Assembly (NCBI GenBank): GCA_030038955.1
Contig: JASHQV010000159.1
Location: 1 to 9,795 of the forward strand
Origin: Solirubrobacteraceae bacterium
Lineage (GTDB): Bacteria; Actinomycetota; Thermoleophilia; Solirubrobacterales; Solirubrobacteraceae
DNA: 9,795 bases
Direction of reading: 5' to 3'
The notes beneath the pieces were generated by a model. That model ran no database searches. It was not told where the DNA came from and was given only the letters and a program-made list of their open reading frames with translations. Both the position numbers and the translations under genes were made by a program. Shown piece after piece: positions 5,537-9,795 of the stretch (positions are counted from its first letter, which is position 1; the number at the start of each line of letters is the position of its first letter).

Positions 5537-5809
5537 AGCTCCGCCGAGAGCCCCGGCAGCCCTCCCTTCGAAGGCCAGCATGCCGCTGCCTCCATGCCGG
5601 CTGACGACGGCCCCTCCGCTTTCACGGCTGCTGACGACGGGCCTCCCGCTTTCACCGCTGCTGACGACGGTCCGGCTGCCTTCACCGCTGCAGACGACCG
5701 ACCGGCGGCCCGGGCTCAGAGCCTCAGCCAGCGACCGGAGCTGCTGATCGCCGCCACCTTCGCCGGTGGCTTCGTCCTCGCCGCGATCCTCAAGCGCCTT
5801 GCCCGCTGA
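5513..5809 (+). CDS. Tail-anchored small protein with 10-residue repeats, unknown function
   Basis: I do not recognise a named family. The 98-residue product starts at GTG 5513 (MSEQPQDPSS). Residues 1-29 are polar and Pro/Ser-rich. Residues 30-59 are three repeats of ADDGPxAFTA, with a decayed fourth copy from residue 60 (ADDRPAARAQ). After SLSQRPE comes one hydrophobic helix at about 76-92 (LLIAATFAGGFVLAAIL), ending KRLAR. The basic end suggests the C-terminus is cytoplasmic or that the protein is C-tail anchored; the acidic repeat region would then be a flexible spacer. RPELLIAATFAGGFVLAAILKRL resembles the single-helix tail of small actinobacterial proteins found beside Holin-X genes (from memory). 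It sits between a DUF4235-like gene and the Holin-X gene, whose start overlaps it. A shared envelope role is inference. Confidence 0.7.
   Translation: MSEQPQDPSSAESPGSPPFEGQHAAASMPADDGPSAFTAADDGPPAFTAADDGPAAFTAADDRPAARAQSLSQRPELLIAATFAGGFVLAAILKRLAR
5601..5710 (+). repeat. 30-bp coding tandem repeat (ADDGPxAFTA)
   Basis: Units begin CTGACGACGG at 5601, 5631 and 5661, with a partial, diverged unit at 5691 (CAGACGACCG). The 30-bp period encodes ten residues and keeps frame. The middle of each unit varies (Ser, Pro or Ala before AFTA). Confidence 0.92.
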
Positions 5810-6218
5810 GAACGGTCAGCCGGACAGCGTCGCAGCGGCGCTCGCCGAGATCTCGGAGAGCCTCACGAAGCTGGTGCAGGATGAGATCGCGCTTGCCAAG
5901 GCCGAGATAGCGCAGAAGCTGTCGAGCATCATGCGCGGTGCCGCCGCGGTGGCCGCCGGGGCGGTGTTCGGCGTGTTCGCGGTGATCTTCATGCTGAGCA
6001 CGCTGGCCTGGGGCCTCGACGCGATCCTCGTCGGCGGCGTTGGCAACGTCTTCCTCGGCTTCCTGATCGTGTTCGGCGTGCTGCTCGTGCTCGCACTGAT
6101 CACGTTCCTGTTCGCCTGGCGCAAGCTGAAGGTGGGAGCGCCGATCCCGTCGATGGCGATCGATGAGGCAAAGAAGATCCAGGCGACCGTGACCACCAAA
6201 GGGTCCGTCGGGCAATAA
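5799..6218 (+). CDS. Phage-holin-like family membrane protein (Actinobacterial Holin-X, PF07332 type)
   Basis: The 139-residue product matches the length and layout of the Holin-X family: an N-terminal amphipathic helix (residues about 12-44, SLTKLVQDEIALAKAEIAQK, with the characteristic LV-DEI-LAKAE pattern), two membrane helices at about 47-70 and 83-107, then a short cytoplasmic tail. I chose TTG 5799 because it gives this standard N-terminus and overlaps the previous gene by 11 bases; GTG 5766 would add 11 residues that are not typical. Despite the name these proteins are chromosomal envelope proteins in many actinobacteria, not part of a prophage, and no phage gene lies nearby. They usually lie beside DUF3618 genes, as here. 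The molecular function is not established. TAA at 6216-6218 is the only TAA stop among these genes. Confidence 0.82.
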   Translation: MPAENGQPDSVAAALAEISESLTKLVQDEIALAKAEIAQKLSSIMRGAAAVAAGAVFGVFAVIFMLSTLAWGLDAILVGGVGNVFLGFLIVFGVLLVLALITFLFAWRKLKVGAPIPSMAIDEAKKIQATVTTKGSVGQ

Positions 6219-6227
6219 GGTTTCGGA

Positions 6228-6401
6228 ATGAGGGGTCCGAGGAGCAAGCGGGGCGAGGACGCAGGAGCTGCCGCGCAGCAGCGCTGCGCAAGGCGACGAG
6301 GACGAAGCATCCGCGCCGCTCATCGGGCGTCTCAAACGCAACCTTGTTGTTCTACGGGCCCTGAGGCTGGGACCGACCCGAGATCGGGAGGGCACGCCTG
6401 A
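6228..6401 (+). CDS. Possible small ORF between Holin-X and DUF3618 (uncertain)
   Basis: A 57-codon frame runs from ATG 6228 to TGA 6399-6401, whose last base is the A of the DUF3618 ATG. TAAGG lies seven bases before the ATG. The product is very Arg-rich (begins MRGPRSKRGEDAG and has two adjacent Cys near residue 40) with no membrane segment or known motif. Favouring it: the Shine-Dalgarno and the TGATG junction. Against it: the composition looks like random translation of GC-rich DNA, and DUF3618 has its own strong Shine-Dalgarno. It may simply be a spacer. Confidence 0.22.
   Translation: MRGPRSKRGEDAGAAAQQRCARRRGRSIRAAHRASQTQPCCSTGPEAGTDPRSGGHA
6273..6289 (+). other. Short GC-rich stem-loop in the Holin-X/DUF3618 gap
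   Basis: GCGCAGC (6273-6279) pairs with GCTGCGC (6283-6289) around a 3-base loop. No T-tract follows. It could attenuate transcription between the two genes or be chance. Confidence 0.3.
6386..6392 (+). promoter_or_regulatory. Ribosome binding site for the DUF3618 gene
   Basis: GGGAGGG holds a GGAGG core (6387-6391) nine bases before ATG 6401. This is the strongest Shine-Dalgarno in the window and fixes the start. Confidence 0.7.
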
Positions 6402-6637
6402 TGCCCGCTCGCAACGCCGACGAGATCCGCGCCTCGATCGAGCAGACCCGGCAGCAGCTCGGCGTATCGATCGTCAAGCTTCGCGACGAGGTGGCCGAGC
6501 TGTCCGACTGGCGCGCGCAGCTGCGTCGCAACCAGCAGCCGCTGCTGATCGGGGCAGGCGCCGCCGGGTTCGTGCTCGGCGGCGGTATCGGCGCCACCTT
6601 CGGGGTGCTGTTCGGCCGCCGCCGACGCAGGCACTGA
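6401..6637 (+). CDS. DUF3618 family membrane protein
   Basis: The 78-residue product fits DUF3618 (PF12277 type). The N-terminal half is a charged helix, DEIRASIEQTRQQLGVSIVKLRDEVAEL (residues 7-34), matching the family pattern of D-I-x-x-T-R-x-x-L-x-x-x-(I/V)-x-x-L. A single membrane helix follows at about 47-71 (QPLLIGAGAAGFVLGGGIGATFGVLF, with GxxxG-like packing), then the very basic tail RRRRRH, so the tail is expected inside the cell. Function is unknown; the family commonly accompanies Holin-X and DUF4235 genes in actinobacteria, which is the arrangement here. The start is set by a strong GGAGG. The gene ends the plus-strand run and faces degV across a GC-rich hairpin. Confidence 0.85.
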   Translation: MPARNADEIRASIEQTRQQLGVSIVKLRDEVAELSDWRAQLRRNQQPLLIGAGAAGFVLGGGIGATFGVLFGRRRRRH

Positions 6638-6668
6638 GCTGCTCATCCGCCACGGGTATCGAGCGCGC

Positions 6669-6700
6669 CGGCGCCGGCGGCTTTGGGCACGCCGGCGCCG
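6669..6700. terminator. Likely bidirectional terminator hairpin between DUF3618 and degV
   Basis: An 11-bp perfect stem, 6669-6679 with 6690-6700 (CGGCGCCGGCG and its complement), surrounds a 10-base loop. It lies between two converging genes, 31 bases after DUF3618 and 45 bases after degV. No T-tract is present, as is common for high-GC actinobacterial terminators. Confidence 0.65.
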
Positions 6701-6745
6701 CAGATCCTGAACCGCGCCACGCCTGGCAGACGCCCGGGGCCCCCG

Positions 6746-7600
6746 CTACTCGATCAGCGCGCGGGCGATCCCCCCGGCGCCGAGCAGGCCCGGTCCCACG
6801 TGCGTCCCGATCACCGGCCCGACCTCGGACACGAACACCGGATCGGTGCCGAACAGCTCGCGCCCCCTCGCCTCCAGCTCGGCGGCCTGCGCGGGAGCCT
6901 GGATGTGCTGCACGACCCACCCGTCGGCGCCCTCCTCGCGGCACCGCTCGAGCAGCCCGACGAGCCGCTCGAACGCGCGCCGGGAGGTCCGCACCCGCTC
7001 GACCGGCGTGATCTCCGACTCGACCGACAGGATCGGCTTGATCTTCAGCGCCGTGCCGAGCCACGCCTGGGCGCCGGCGATCCGGCCGCCGCGACGCAGG
7101 TACTCGAGCGTGTCGATCGCGAACCACAGCTTCAGCTGGCGCCGGGCCTCGCGCGCGCGGCTCTCGACCGCGTCGAGGTCGCCGCCGGCGCGTGCGGCGG
7201 CAGCTGCGGCCAGCAGCATCAGGCCCTCGCCGCCGCAGGCCGTGGCTGAGTCGATCACGCGGATCCGGTCGGCGCCTGTGGTGAGCTGGTCGCGTGCCTG
7301 CTCGGCGGCGTGCACGGTCCCGGACATCCCGCCGGCGAGGTGGATCGAGGCGATCTGGAGGCCCGCGGCCAGCAACGGCTCGTACGTCGCCAGGAAGTCG
7401 CCGATCGACGGCTGCGAGGTCGTCGGCAGCTCGGCGGCGACGCCGAGCTGCCGGTAATAGGCGTTGTAGTCCGTCAGCTCGCGCTCCCGCGTCGCCCGTC
7501 CCTGCCGGTGCACGTAGAGGCTGACCTCGTGGATCTGGCTCTGCTCCACCAGCTCCGCGGGCAGGTAGTGGCAGGTGTCGGAGACGATCGCGACGGACAT
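6746..7600 (-). CDS. DegV family protein (fatty-acid-binding, FakB-like)
   Basis: The 284-residue product has the full DegV layout. The N-terminal motif is VAIVSDTCHYLPAEL (usually TDSTxDLP, so the Ser-Thr pair is changed to Thr-Cys). Then come LPTTSQPS (Thr61 region), HLAGGMSGT (Ser93), VIDSATACGGEGLM, FAIDTLEYLRRGGRI, and the C-terminal VGPVIGTHVGPGLLG (His267). From memory, FakB1 of Staphylococcus holds the fatty-acid carboxylate with Thr61, Ser93 and His266, so lipid binding looks intact. DegV/FakB proteins present fatty acids to a kinase of the FakA/Dak type or act as lipid chaperones; no such kinase is in this window. The start ATG 7598-7600 has no clear Shine-Dalgarno, but TAGGGT lies 11 bases upstream, suggesting a very short leader. 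It diverges from the epimerase gene. Confidence 0.9.
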   Translation of the reverse strand: MSVAIVSDTCHYLPAELVEQSQIHEVSLYVHRQGRATRERELTDYNAYYRQLGVAAELPTTSQPSIGDFLATYEPLLAAGLQIASIHLAGGMSGTVHAAEQARDQLTTGADRIRVIDSATACGGEGLMLLAAAAAARAGGDLDAVESRAREARRQLKLWFAIDTLEYLRRGGRIAGAQAWLGTALKIKPILSVESEITPVERVRTSRRAFERLVGLLERCREEGADGWVVQHIQAPAQAAELEARGRELFGTDPVFVSEVGPVIGTHVGPGLLGAGGIARALIE

Positions 7601-7611
7601 CAGGCCGGCTG

Positions 7612-7617
7612 ACCCTA
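7612..7617 (-). promoter_or_regulatory. Candidate -10 element for degV
   Basis: On the minus strand this reads TAGGGT (TANNNT form), 11 bases before the degV ATG. No clear -35 is seen. It would give a leader of only a few bases. Confidence 0.35.
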
Positions 7618-7618
7618 G

Positions 7619-7656
7619 CAGCGGCCCGACGCCCGCACGGCAGCGGCCCGACGCCC
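7619..7656 (+). repeat. 16-bp direct repeat in the degV-epimerase gap
   Basis: CAGCGGCCCGACGCCC occurs at 7619-7634 and again at 7641-7656, offset 22 bp, between the two divergent starts. It could be a pair of regulator sites on one face of the helix (about two turns) or a simple duplication. Confidence 0.7.
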
Positions 7657-7672
7657 ACGCGCACCGGTCCGG

Positions 7673-7678
7673 TACGGT
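7673..7678 (+). promoter_or_regulatory. Candidate -10 element for the epimerase gene
   Basis: TACGGT (TANNNT form) lies 14 bases before ATG 7693, with no good Shine-Dalgarno between. No clear -35 is present. Confidence 0.3.
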
Positions 7679-7692
7679 GGCGCCGACGCGCT

Positions 7693-8739
7693 ATGTCCCG
7701 CACCCTGCTCACCGGTGCGACCGGGTTCATCGGCTCACACGTGCTCCCGCTGCTGCTCGAGCGAGGCGACGACGTCACGGCCACGATTCGCCGCGGGTCG
7801 TCGTCCGACCCCGAGGCGCTGCGCCAGCTGGGGGTGCGCACCGCCACCGCCGACGTGCTCGATCGCACCGCCGTGCGGAGAGCGATGCGGAACGTCGACC
7901 GCGTCTTCCACATCGCCGGCATCACGAAGCTGACCGAGCCGCGCGCGTCCGCGTTCGCGACCAACGTCGACGGCACCCGGATCGTGCTCGAGGAGGCGCT
8001 GCGCGCCGGCGTCGAGCGGGTCGTGCTGACCTCGTCGGTCGCGGCCGTCGGGCCGGCGCCGCCCGGACGCACCGCCGACGAGTCCAACTACTGGGACGCT
8101 GGTCGTTACGCGATTCCCTACGTCGACGCCAAGCACGAGGCGGAGTCGGTGGCGATGCGCCTGCTCGCGAGAGGGCTGCCGCTGGTGATCGTCAATCCCG
8201 CGCACGTGTTCGGGCGCGGTGATCCCGGGCGCTCGTCGACGGCGCTGGTCCGCCGCTTCCTGCGTCGCCAGATCCCCGCCTACGTCGAGGGGACGCTGAA
8301 CATCGTCTCGGTGAGCGATGTCGCCCGCGGGCATCTGCTCGCCGACGAGCGCGGCGAGCTCGGACAGCGCTACATCCTCGGCAACCGCAACTACACGATG
8401 ACGCGGCTGTTCGCGGACCTGGGGCGGCTCTCCGGCGTCGAGCCGCCCGCGATCCGCTTGCCCGTCGCGGTCGCGCTGGCGCTGGCGACGGCGGGCCGGC
8501 GGCTTCCGGGCGGCGGCGCGCTCCCTGCCCCAGTCGAGATCCGTGCGGTCTCGCTGAACTGGGCGTTCAGCAGCCGCAAAGCCAGGCGCGAGCTGGGGTG
8601 GACGGCCTCGCCCCACGAGGACTGCCTGGAGGAGACGATCGCGTGGTACCGGGAGCGAGAGGGGGCGCTCCACGCAGCGAGCCGCCAACCGCTGCCGTTG
8701 CGGCTCGCGGCAGCGCTGACTCGGCGTCTCCCGCTCTAG
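7693..8739 (+). CDS. NAD(P)-dependent epimerase/dehydratase (extended SDR, dihydroflavonol-reductase/HpnA-like)
   Basis: The 348-residue product is an extended short-chain dehydrogenase/reductase. GATGFIG at residues 8-14 is the dinucleotide-binding glycine motif; R33-R34 after the second strand may favour NADP. FHIAGITKL gives the second cofactor loop, TSSVAAVG the catalytic Ser (114 or 115), and Y143-V-D-A-K147 the catalytic Tyr/Lys pair. NPAHVFGRGD and the late motif HEDCLEETIAWYRE (with ARRELGW just before) are typical of the dihydroflavonol-4-reductase and hopanoid-associated HpnA-type group. Such enzymes reduce or epimerise sugar-, steroid- or flavonol-like substrates in the cytoplasm. 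No hopanoid or sugar genes are nearby, so the substrate is open. It is the only gene of its unit, with a candidate -10 upstream and a long hairpin 15 bases after the stop. Confidence 0.88.
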   Translation: MSRTLLTGATGFIGSHVLPLLLERGDDVTATIRRGSSSDPEALRQLGVRTATADVLDRTAVRRAMRNVDRVFHIAGITKLTEPRASAFATNVDGTRIVLEEALRAGVERVVLTSSVAAVGPAPPGRTADESNYWDAGRYAIPYVDAKHEAESVAMRLLARGLPLVIVNPAHVFGRGDPGRSSTALVRRFLRRQIPAYVEGTLNIVSVSDVARGHLLADERGELGQRYILGNRNYTMTRLFADLGRLSGVEPPAIRLPVAVALALATAGRRLPGGGALPAPVEIRAVSLNWAFSSRKARRELGWTASPHEDCLEETIAWYREREGALHAASRQPLPLRLAAALTRRLPL

Positions 8740-8754
8740 CCGCAGCGATAGCTT

Positions 8755-8801
8755 CCGCGGGTCGAATATCGACTGACTATCCGTCGATCTTCGACCCGCG
8801 G
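8755..8801. terminator. Long near-perfect hairpin after the epimerase gene
   Basis: Arms 8755-8773 and 8783-8801 are 19 bases each with one mismatch (T8767 against C8789) and a 9-base loop. The outer 12 bp (CCGCGGGTCGAA) pair perfectly. It starts 15 bases after the epimerase stop and ends six bases before a -10-like hexamer, so it likely ends epimerase transcription. No T-tract is present. An operator for the next gene is the alternative. Confidence 0.65.
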
Positions 8802-8806
8802 GCGTC

Positions 8807-8812
8807 TATCGT
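8807..8812 (+). promoter_or_regulatory. Candidate -10 element for the glutaredoxin-like gene
   Basis: TATCGT ends nine bases before ATG 8822, and no Shine-Dalgarno is present, as expected for a leaderless transcript. Confidence 0.45.
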
Positions 8813-8821
8813 CCGGCACAG

Positions 8822-9076
8822 ATGGCCACGCTGTACCGATGCACAACCCCCACCGATTGGCTGTGTCCGTGCGGGAAGGTCGCTCGCGCGCTGAAGCGTG
8901 AGGGGGTCGCGGCGCAGGAGGTCCGCGTACCGCAGCGGCGCTCGAAGCGGCCCGAGGTCGAGGCCCTGACCGATCAGCGGCGGGTCCCGGTGCTGGTGAT
9001 CGATGGCGAGGCGATCTGCGACTCCAAGCGGATCGTCGAGCACCTCGAGCTCAGGCGCAAGCCAGCGGCGCGCTGA
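8822..9076 (+). CDS. Glutaredoxin / GST N-terminal-domain-like thioredoxin-fold protein
   Basis: The 84-residue product is one thioredoxin-fold domain. It starts with strand ATLYRC (Cys7). TDWLCPCGKVARALKREGV follows, holding Cys15 and Cys17 where glutaredoxins have CPYC, then a beta strand AQEVRVP. RVPVLVIDGEAICDSKRIVEHLE is the cis-Pro strand and final helix shared by glutaredoxins and GST N-terminal domains. The order C-P-C-G is not the usual C-x-x-C; the two cysteines are one residue apart, so ordinary dithiol chemistry may not apply. Possible roles are monothiol reduction, glutathione binding or metal/Fe-S handling, none shown. The start ATG 8822 has TATCGT nine bases upstream. It converges on the grxD gene with a 27-base gap in which I see no terminator. 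Confidence 0.8.
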   Translation: MATLYRCTTPTDWLCPCGKVARALKREGVAAQEVRVPQRRSKRPEVEALTDQRRVPVLVIDGEAICDSKRIVEHLELRRKPAAR

Positions 9077-9103
9077 CGCGACGGACTCAAGGCCGACGAT
9101 CCG

Positions 9104-9499
9104 TCAGAGACGATTCTCGATCGACAGTGGCGCGGCACCGTCGGTGTCCGAAGTGGGCGCCTCCTCGGACGGGCCGTGATCCAGCCCGAGCAGCTCGTGC
9201 AGCTCACCGGATTGGTACATCTCGACGACGATGTCGCAGCCGCCGACGAGCTCGCCGTCGACGAACAGCTGCGGGATCGTCGGCCAGCCCGACAGGCCCG
9301 AGAGCTCCTCGCGGATCCTCGGGTCGGGCAGCACGTCGATCGCCGCGAACGGTCGGTCGAGCGACTGCAGCACGGCCACCGTACGGGCGGAGAAGCCGCA
9401 CGCTGGCGCATCCGGGGTGCCCTTCATGAACAGGAGCACCGGGTTCTCGGCGATCGCGCTCTGGATCGCCTCGTGCATGGTGTTAGGCGGTTCGCTCAT
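9104..9499 (-). CDS. grxD: Monothiol glutaredoxin, CGFS type (Grx4 family)
   Basis: This 131-residue protein has the monothiol hallmark CGFS at residues 34-37 within FMKGTPDAPACGFSARTV, the glutathione-binding WPTIPQLFVDGELVGGCDI, and the closing helix EMYQSGELHELLG. CGFS glutaredoxins bridge a [2Fe-2S] cluster with glutathione and pass it to apoproteins, often as a heterodimer with BolA. The lysine in MKGTP is present. The last 25 residues are acidic and polar and extend past the usual end (about 105-110 residues), probably disordered. The start ATG at 9497-9499 overlaps the bolA stop as ATGA, and GGAGAG (minus strand, 9506-9511) lies six bases upstream. The bolA-grxD order supports a working BolA-Grx pair. 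Confidence 0.93.
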   Translation of the reverse strand: MSEPPNTMHEAIQSAIAENPVLLFMKGTPDAPACGFSARTVAVLQSLDRPFAAIDVLPDPRIREELSGLSGWPTIPQLFVDGELVGGCDIVVEMYQSGELHELLGLDHGPSEEAPTSDTDGAAPLSIENRL

Positions 9500-9750
9500 G
9501 TGGAACTCTCCAATGCTGTGGTCTTGATCGAGAGCGCGTGGATCCGCTCGCCCAGCTCGGCGCCGAACACGTCGTAGACCATCTTGTGCTGGGCGATCCG
9601 GGTGAGGCCCGCGAACGCCGGGGCGCTGACGACGGCTTGGAAGTGGTGCCCGTCGCCGGTCACCTCGGCCTGCGCGCCCGGGATCCCGGCTTCGATCCTG
9701 CGCTTCAGCTCATCTGGGGTGGCTGACACTGTCAACAGAGCGTAGCTCAC
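9496..9750 (-). CDS. bolA: BolA family protein
   Basis: The 84-residue product has the BolA fold pattern: helix TPDELKRRIEAGIPGAQAEVTG, strand GHHFQAVVSAPAFAG, and the signature RIAQHKMVYDVFG with the conserved His55, then the C-terminal IHALSIKTT. BolA proteins bind a [2Fe-2S] cluster jointly with CGFS glutaredoxins in the cytoplasm. His55 and the loop around GDGHH (His35, His36) are the likely ligands. GTG 9750 gives the longest form; TTG 9735 or GTG 9729 would start nearer the usual MTPDEL position, and no clear Shine-Dalgarno settles it. The gene overlaps grxD by four bases and diverges from a putative A-type Fe-S carrier, fitting an iron-sulfur role. Confidence 0.9.
   Translation of the reverse strand: MSYALLTVSATPDELKRRIEAGIPGAQAEVTGDGHHFQAVVSAPAFAGLTRIAQHKMVYDVFGAELGERIHALSIKTTALESST
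9506..9511 (-). promoter_or_regulatory. Ribosome binding site for grxD
   Basis: GGAGAG on the minus strand lies six bases before the grxD ATG, within the last codons of bolA. It confirms the start. Confidence 0.6.
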
Positions 9751-9761
9751 CGAAGGCCATG

Positions 9762-9767
9762 GCTATA
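9762..9767 (-). promoter_or_regulatory. Weak candidate -10 for bolA
   Basis: On the minus strand this reads TATAGC, 11 bases before GTG 9750. The last base differs from TANNNT. It overlaps the plus-strand TATACT, so the divergent promoters may share this site. Confidence 0.2.
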
Positions 9768-9769
9768 CT
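9764..9769 (+). promoter_or_regulatory. Candidate -10 element for the gene starting at 9779
   Basis: TATACT is close to the sigma-A consensus and ends nine bases before ATG 9779, the same spacing as at 8807-8812. With no strong Shine-Dalgarno, a leaderless mRNA is likely. No good -35 is seen. Confidence 0.5.
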
Positions 9770-9778
9770 GAATGAAGC

Positions 9779-9795
9779 ATGATCACCTTGACCGA
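9779..9795 (+). CDS. Start of a gene, probably A-type Fe-S carrier (ErpA/HesB/IscA-like), cut by window end
   Basis: Only five codons are visible from ATG 9779: MITLT, followed by GA, so the next residue is Asp or Glu. Many bacterial A-type iron-sulfur carriers begin MITLTE or MITLTD. With bolA-grxD diverging from it, this is the most likely identity. It is inferred from five residues plus context and could be wrong. A good -10 (TATACT) lies just upstream, so a real start here is likely even if the family is not certain. Confidence 0.4.

Noticed and set aside
5799..6218. Prophage lysis gene (holin)
   Set aside because: The protein fits the chromosomal Holin-X family with DUF3618 next to it; no endolysin, integrase or structural phage genes are present.
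6474..8087. Minus-strand frame (537 codons) overlapping degV and the epimerase
   Set aside because: It lies in a different frame from degV on the same strand and gives Arg-rich low-complexity protein; degV has full family motifs.
7735..8688. Minus-strand frame antisense to the epimerase
   Set aside because: It mirrors a gene with a clear Rossmann motif and catalytic Tyr/Lys; no domain is visible in the antisense product.
9077..9103. Terminator between the glutaredoxin-like gene and grxD
   Set aside because: No stable stem is visible in the 27-base gap.
9730..9735. Perfect -35 box TTGACA on the minus strand inside the bolA start
   Set aside because: About 17 bases further on the sequence is TGAGCT, not a -10, and it lies within coding sequence.

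Overview
This is a GC-rich window with densely packed genes and many ATGA/GTGA stop-start overlaps. GTG, TTG and perhaps CTG are used as starts. The gene content (Holin-X/DUF3618 envelope genes, a CGFS glutaredoxin next to bolA, a DegV protein, an acyl-CoA carboxyltransferase) points to an actinobacterium. Thermoleophilia (Solirubrobacterales-like) is my best guess, from protein style only. No rRNA, tRNA, CRISPR array, IS element or transposase is visible, and no gene-free stretch exceeds 300 bases.

Region 1 (1-3661, all +): the C-terminal end of a GNAT acetyltransferase, an acyl-CoA carboxylase carboxyltransferase subunit, a beta-keto acid cleavage enzyme (BKACE/DUF849) and a MerR-type regulator that appears to carry two HTH domains. 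The genes overlap or lie close, so they probably form one operon for acyl-CoA/beta-keto-acid metabolism. The BKACE gene carries two separate in-frame repeats with a 24-bp period. One interrupts the catalytic domain and the other forms an Ala/Pro/Ser/Thr tail.

Region 2 (3662-6637, all +): a perfect, unusually AT-rich 19-bp inverted repeat comes first. It is followed by a Nit-type carbon-nitrogen hydrolase, a TetR-family regulator (apparent CTG start) and a series of small membrane proteins: a DUF4235-like peptide, a tail-anchored protein with 10-residue repeats, a Holin-X family protein and a DUF3618 protein. A 32-bp tandem duplication lies across one of the gene junctions.

Region 3 (6638-8821): a GC-rich hairpin separates DUF3618 from a convergent DegV-family lipid-binding protein. 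That gene diverges from an NAD(P)-dependent epimerase/dihydroflavonol-reductase-like enzyme, which is followed by a long hairpin.

Region 4 (8822-9795): a thioredoxin-fold glutaredoxin/GST-N-like protein faces a bolA-grxD operon on the minus strand. Diverging from bolA, the last 17 bases look like the start of an A-type Fe-S carrier (begins MITLT). Region 4 is therefore probably an iron-sulfur/thiol redox neighbourhood.

There is a promoter pattern. Genes inside operons have Shine-Dalgarno sequences or stop-start overlaps, whereas genes that seem to begin transcription units (degV, the epimerase, the glutaredoxin-like gene, the A-type carrier) have TANNNT hexamers 9-14 nt before the start and no clear Shine-Dalgarno. 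This suggests leaderless or nearly leaderless mRNAs. I see no clearly new defence or mobile system. The most unusual signals are the repeat-interrupted BKACE, the AT-rich hairpin, the tandem-HTH MerR protein and the chain of small envelope genes.
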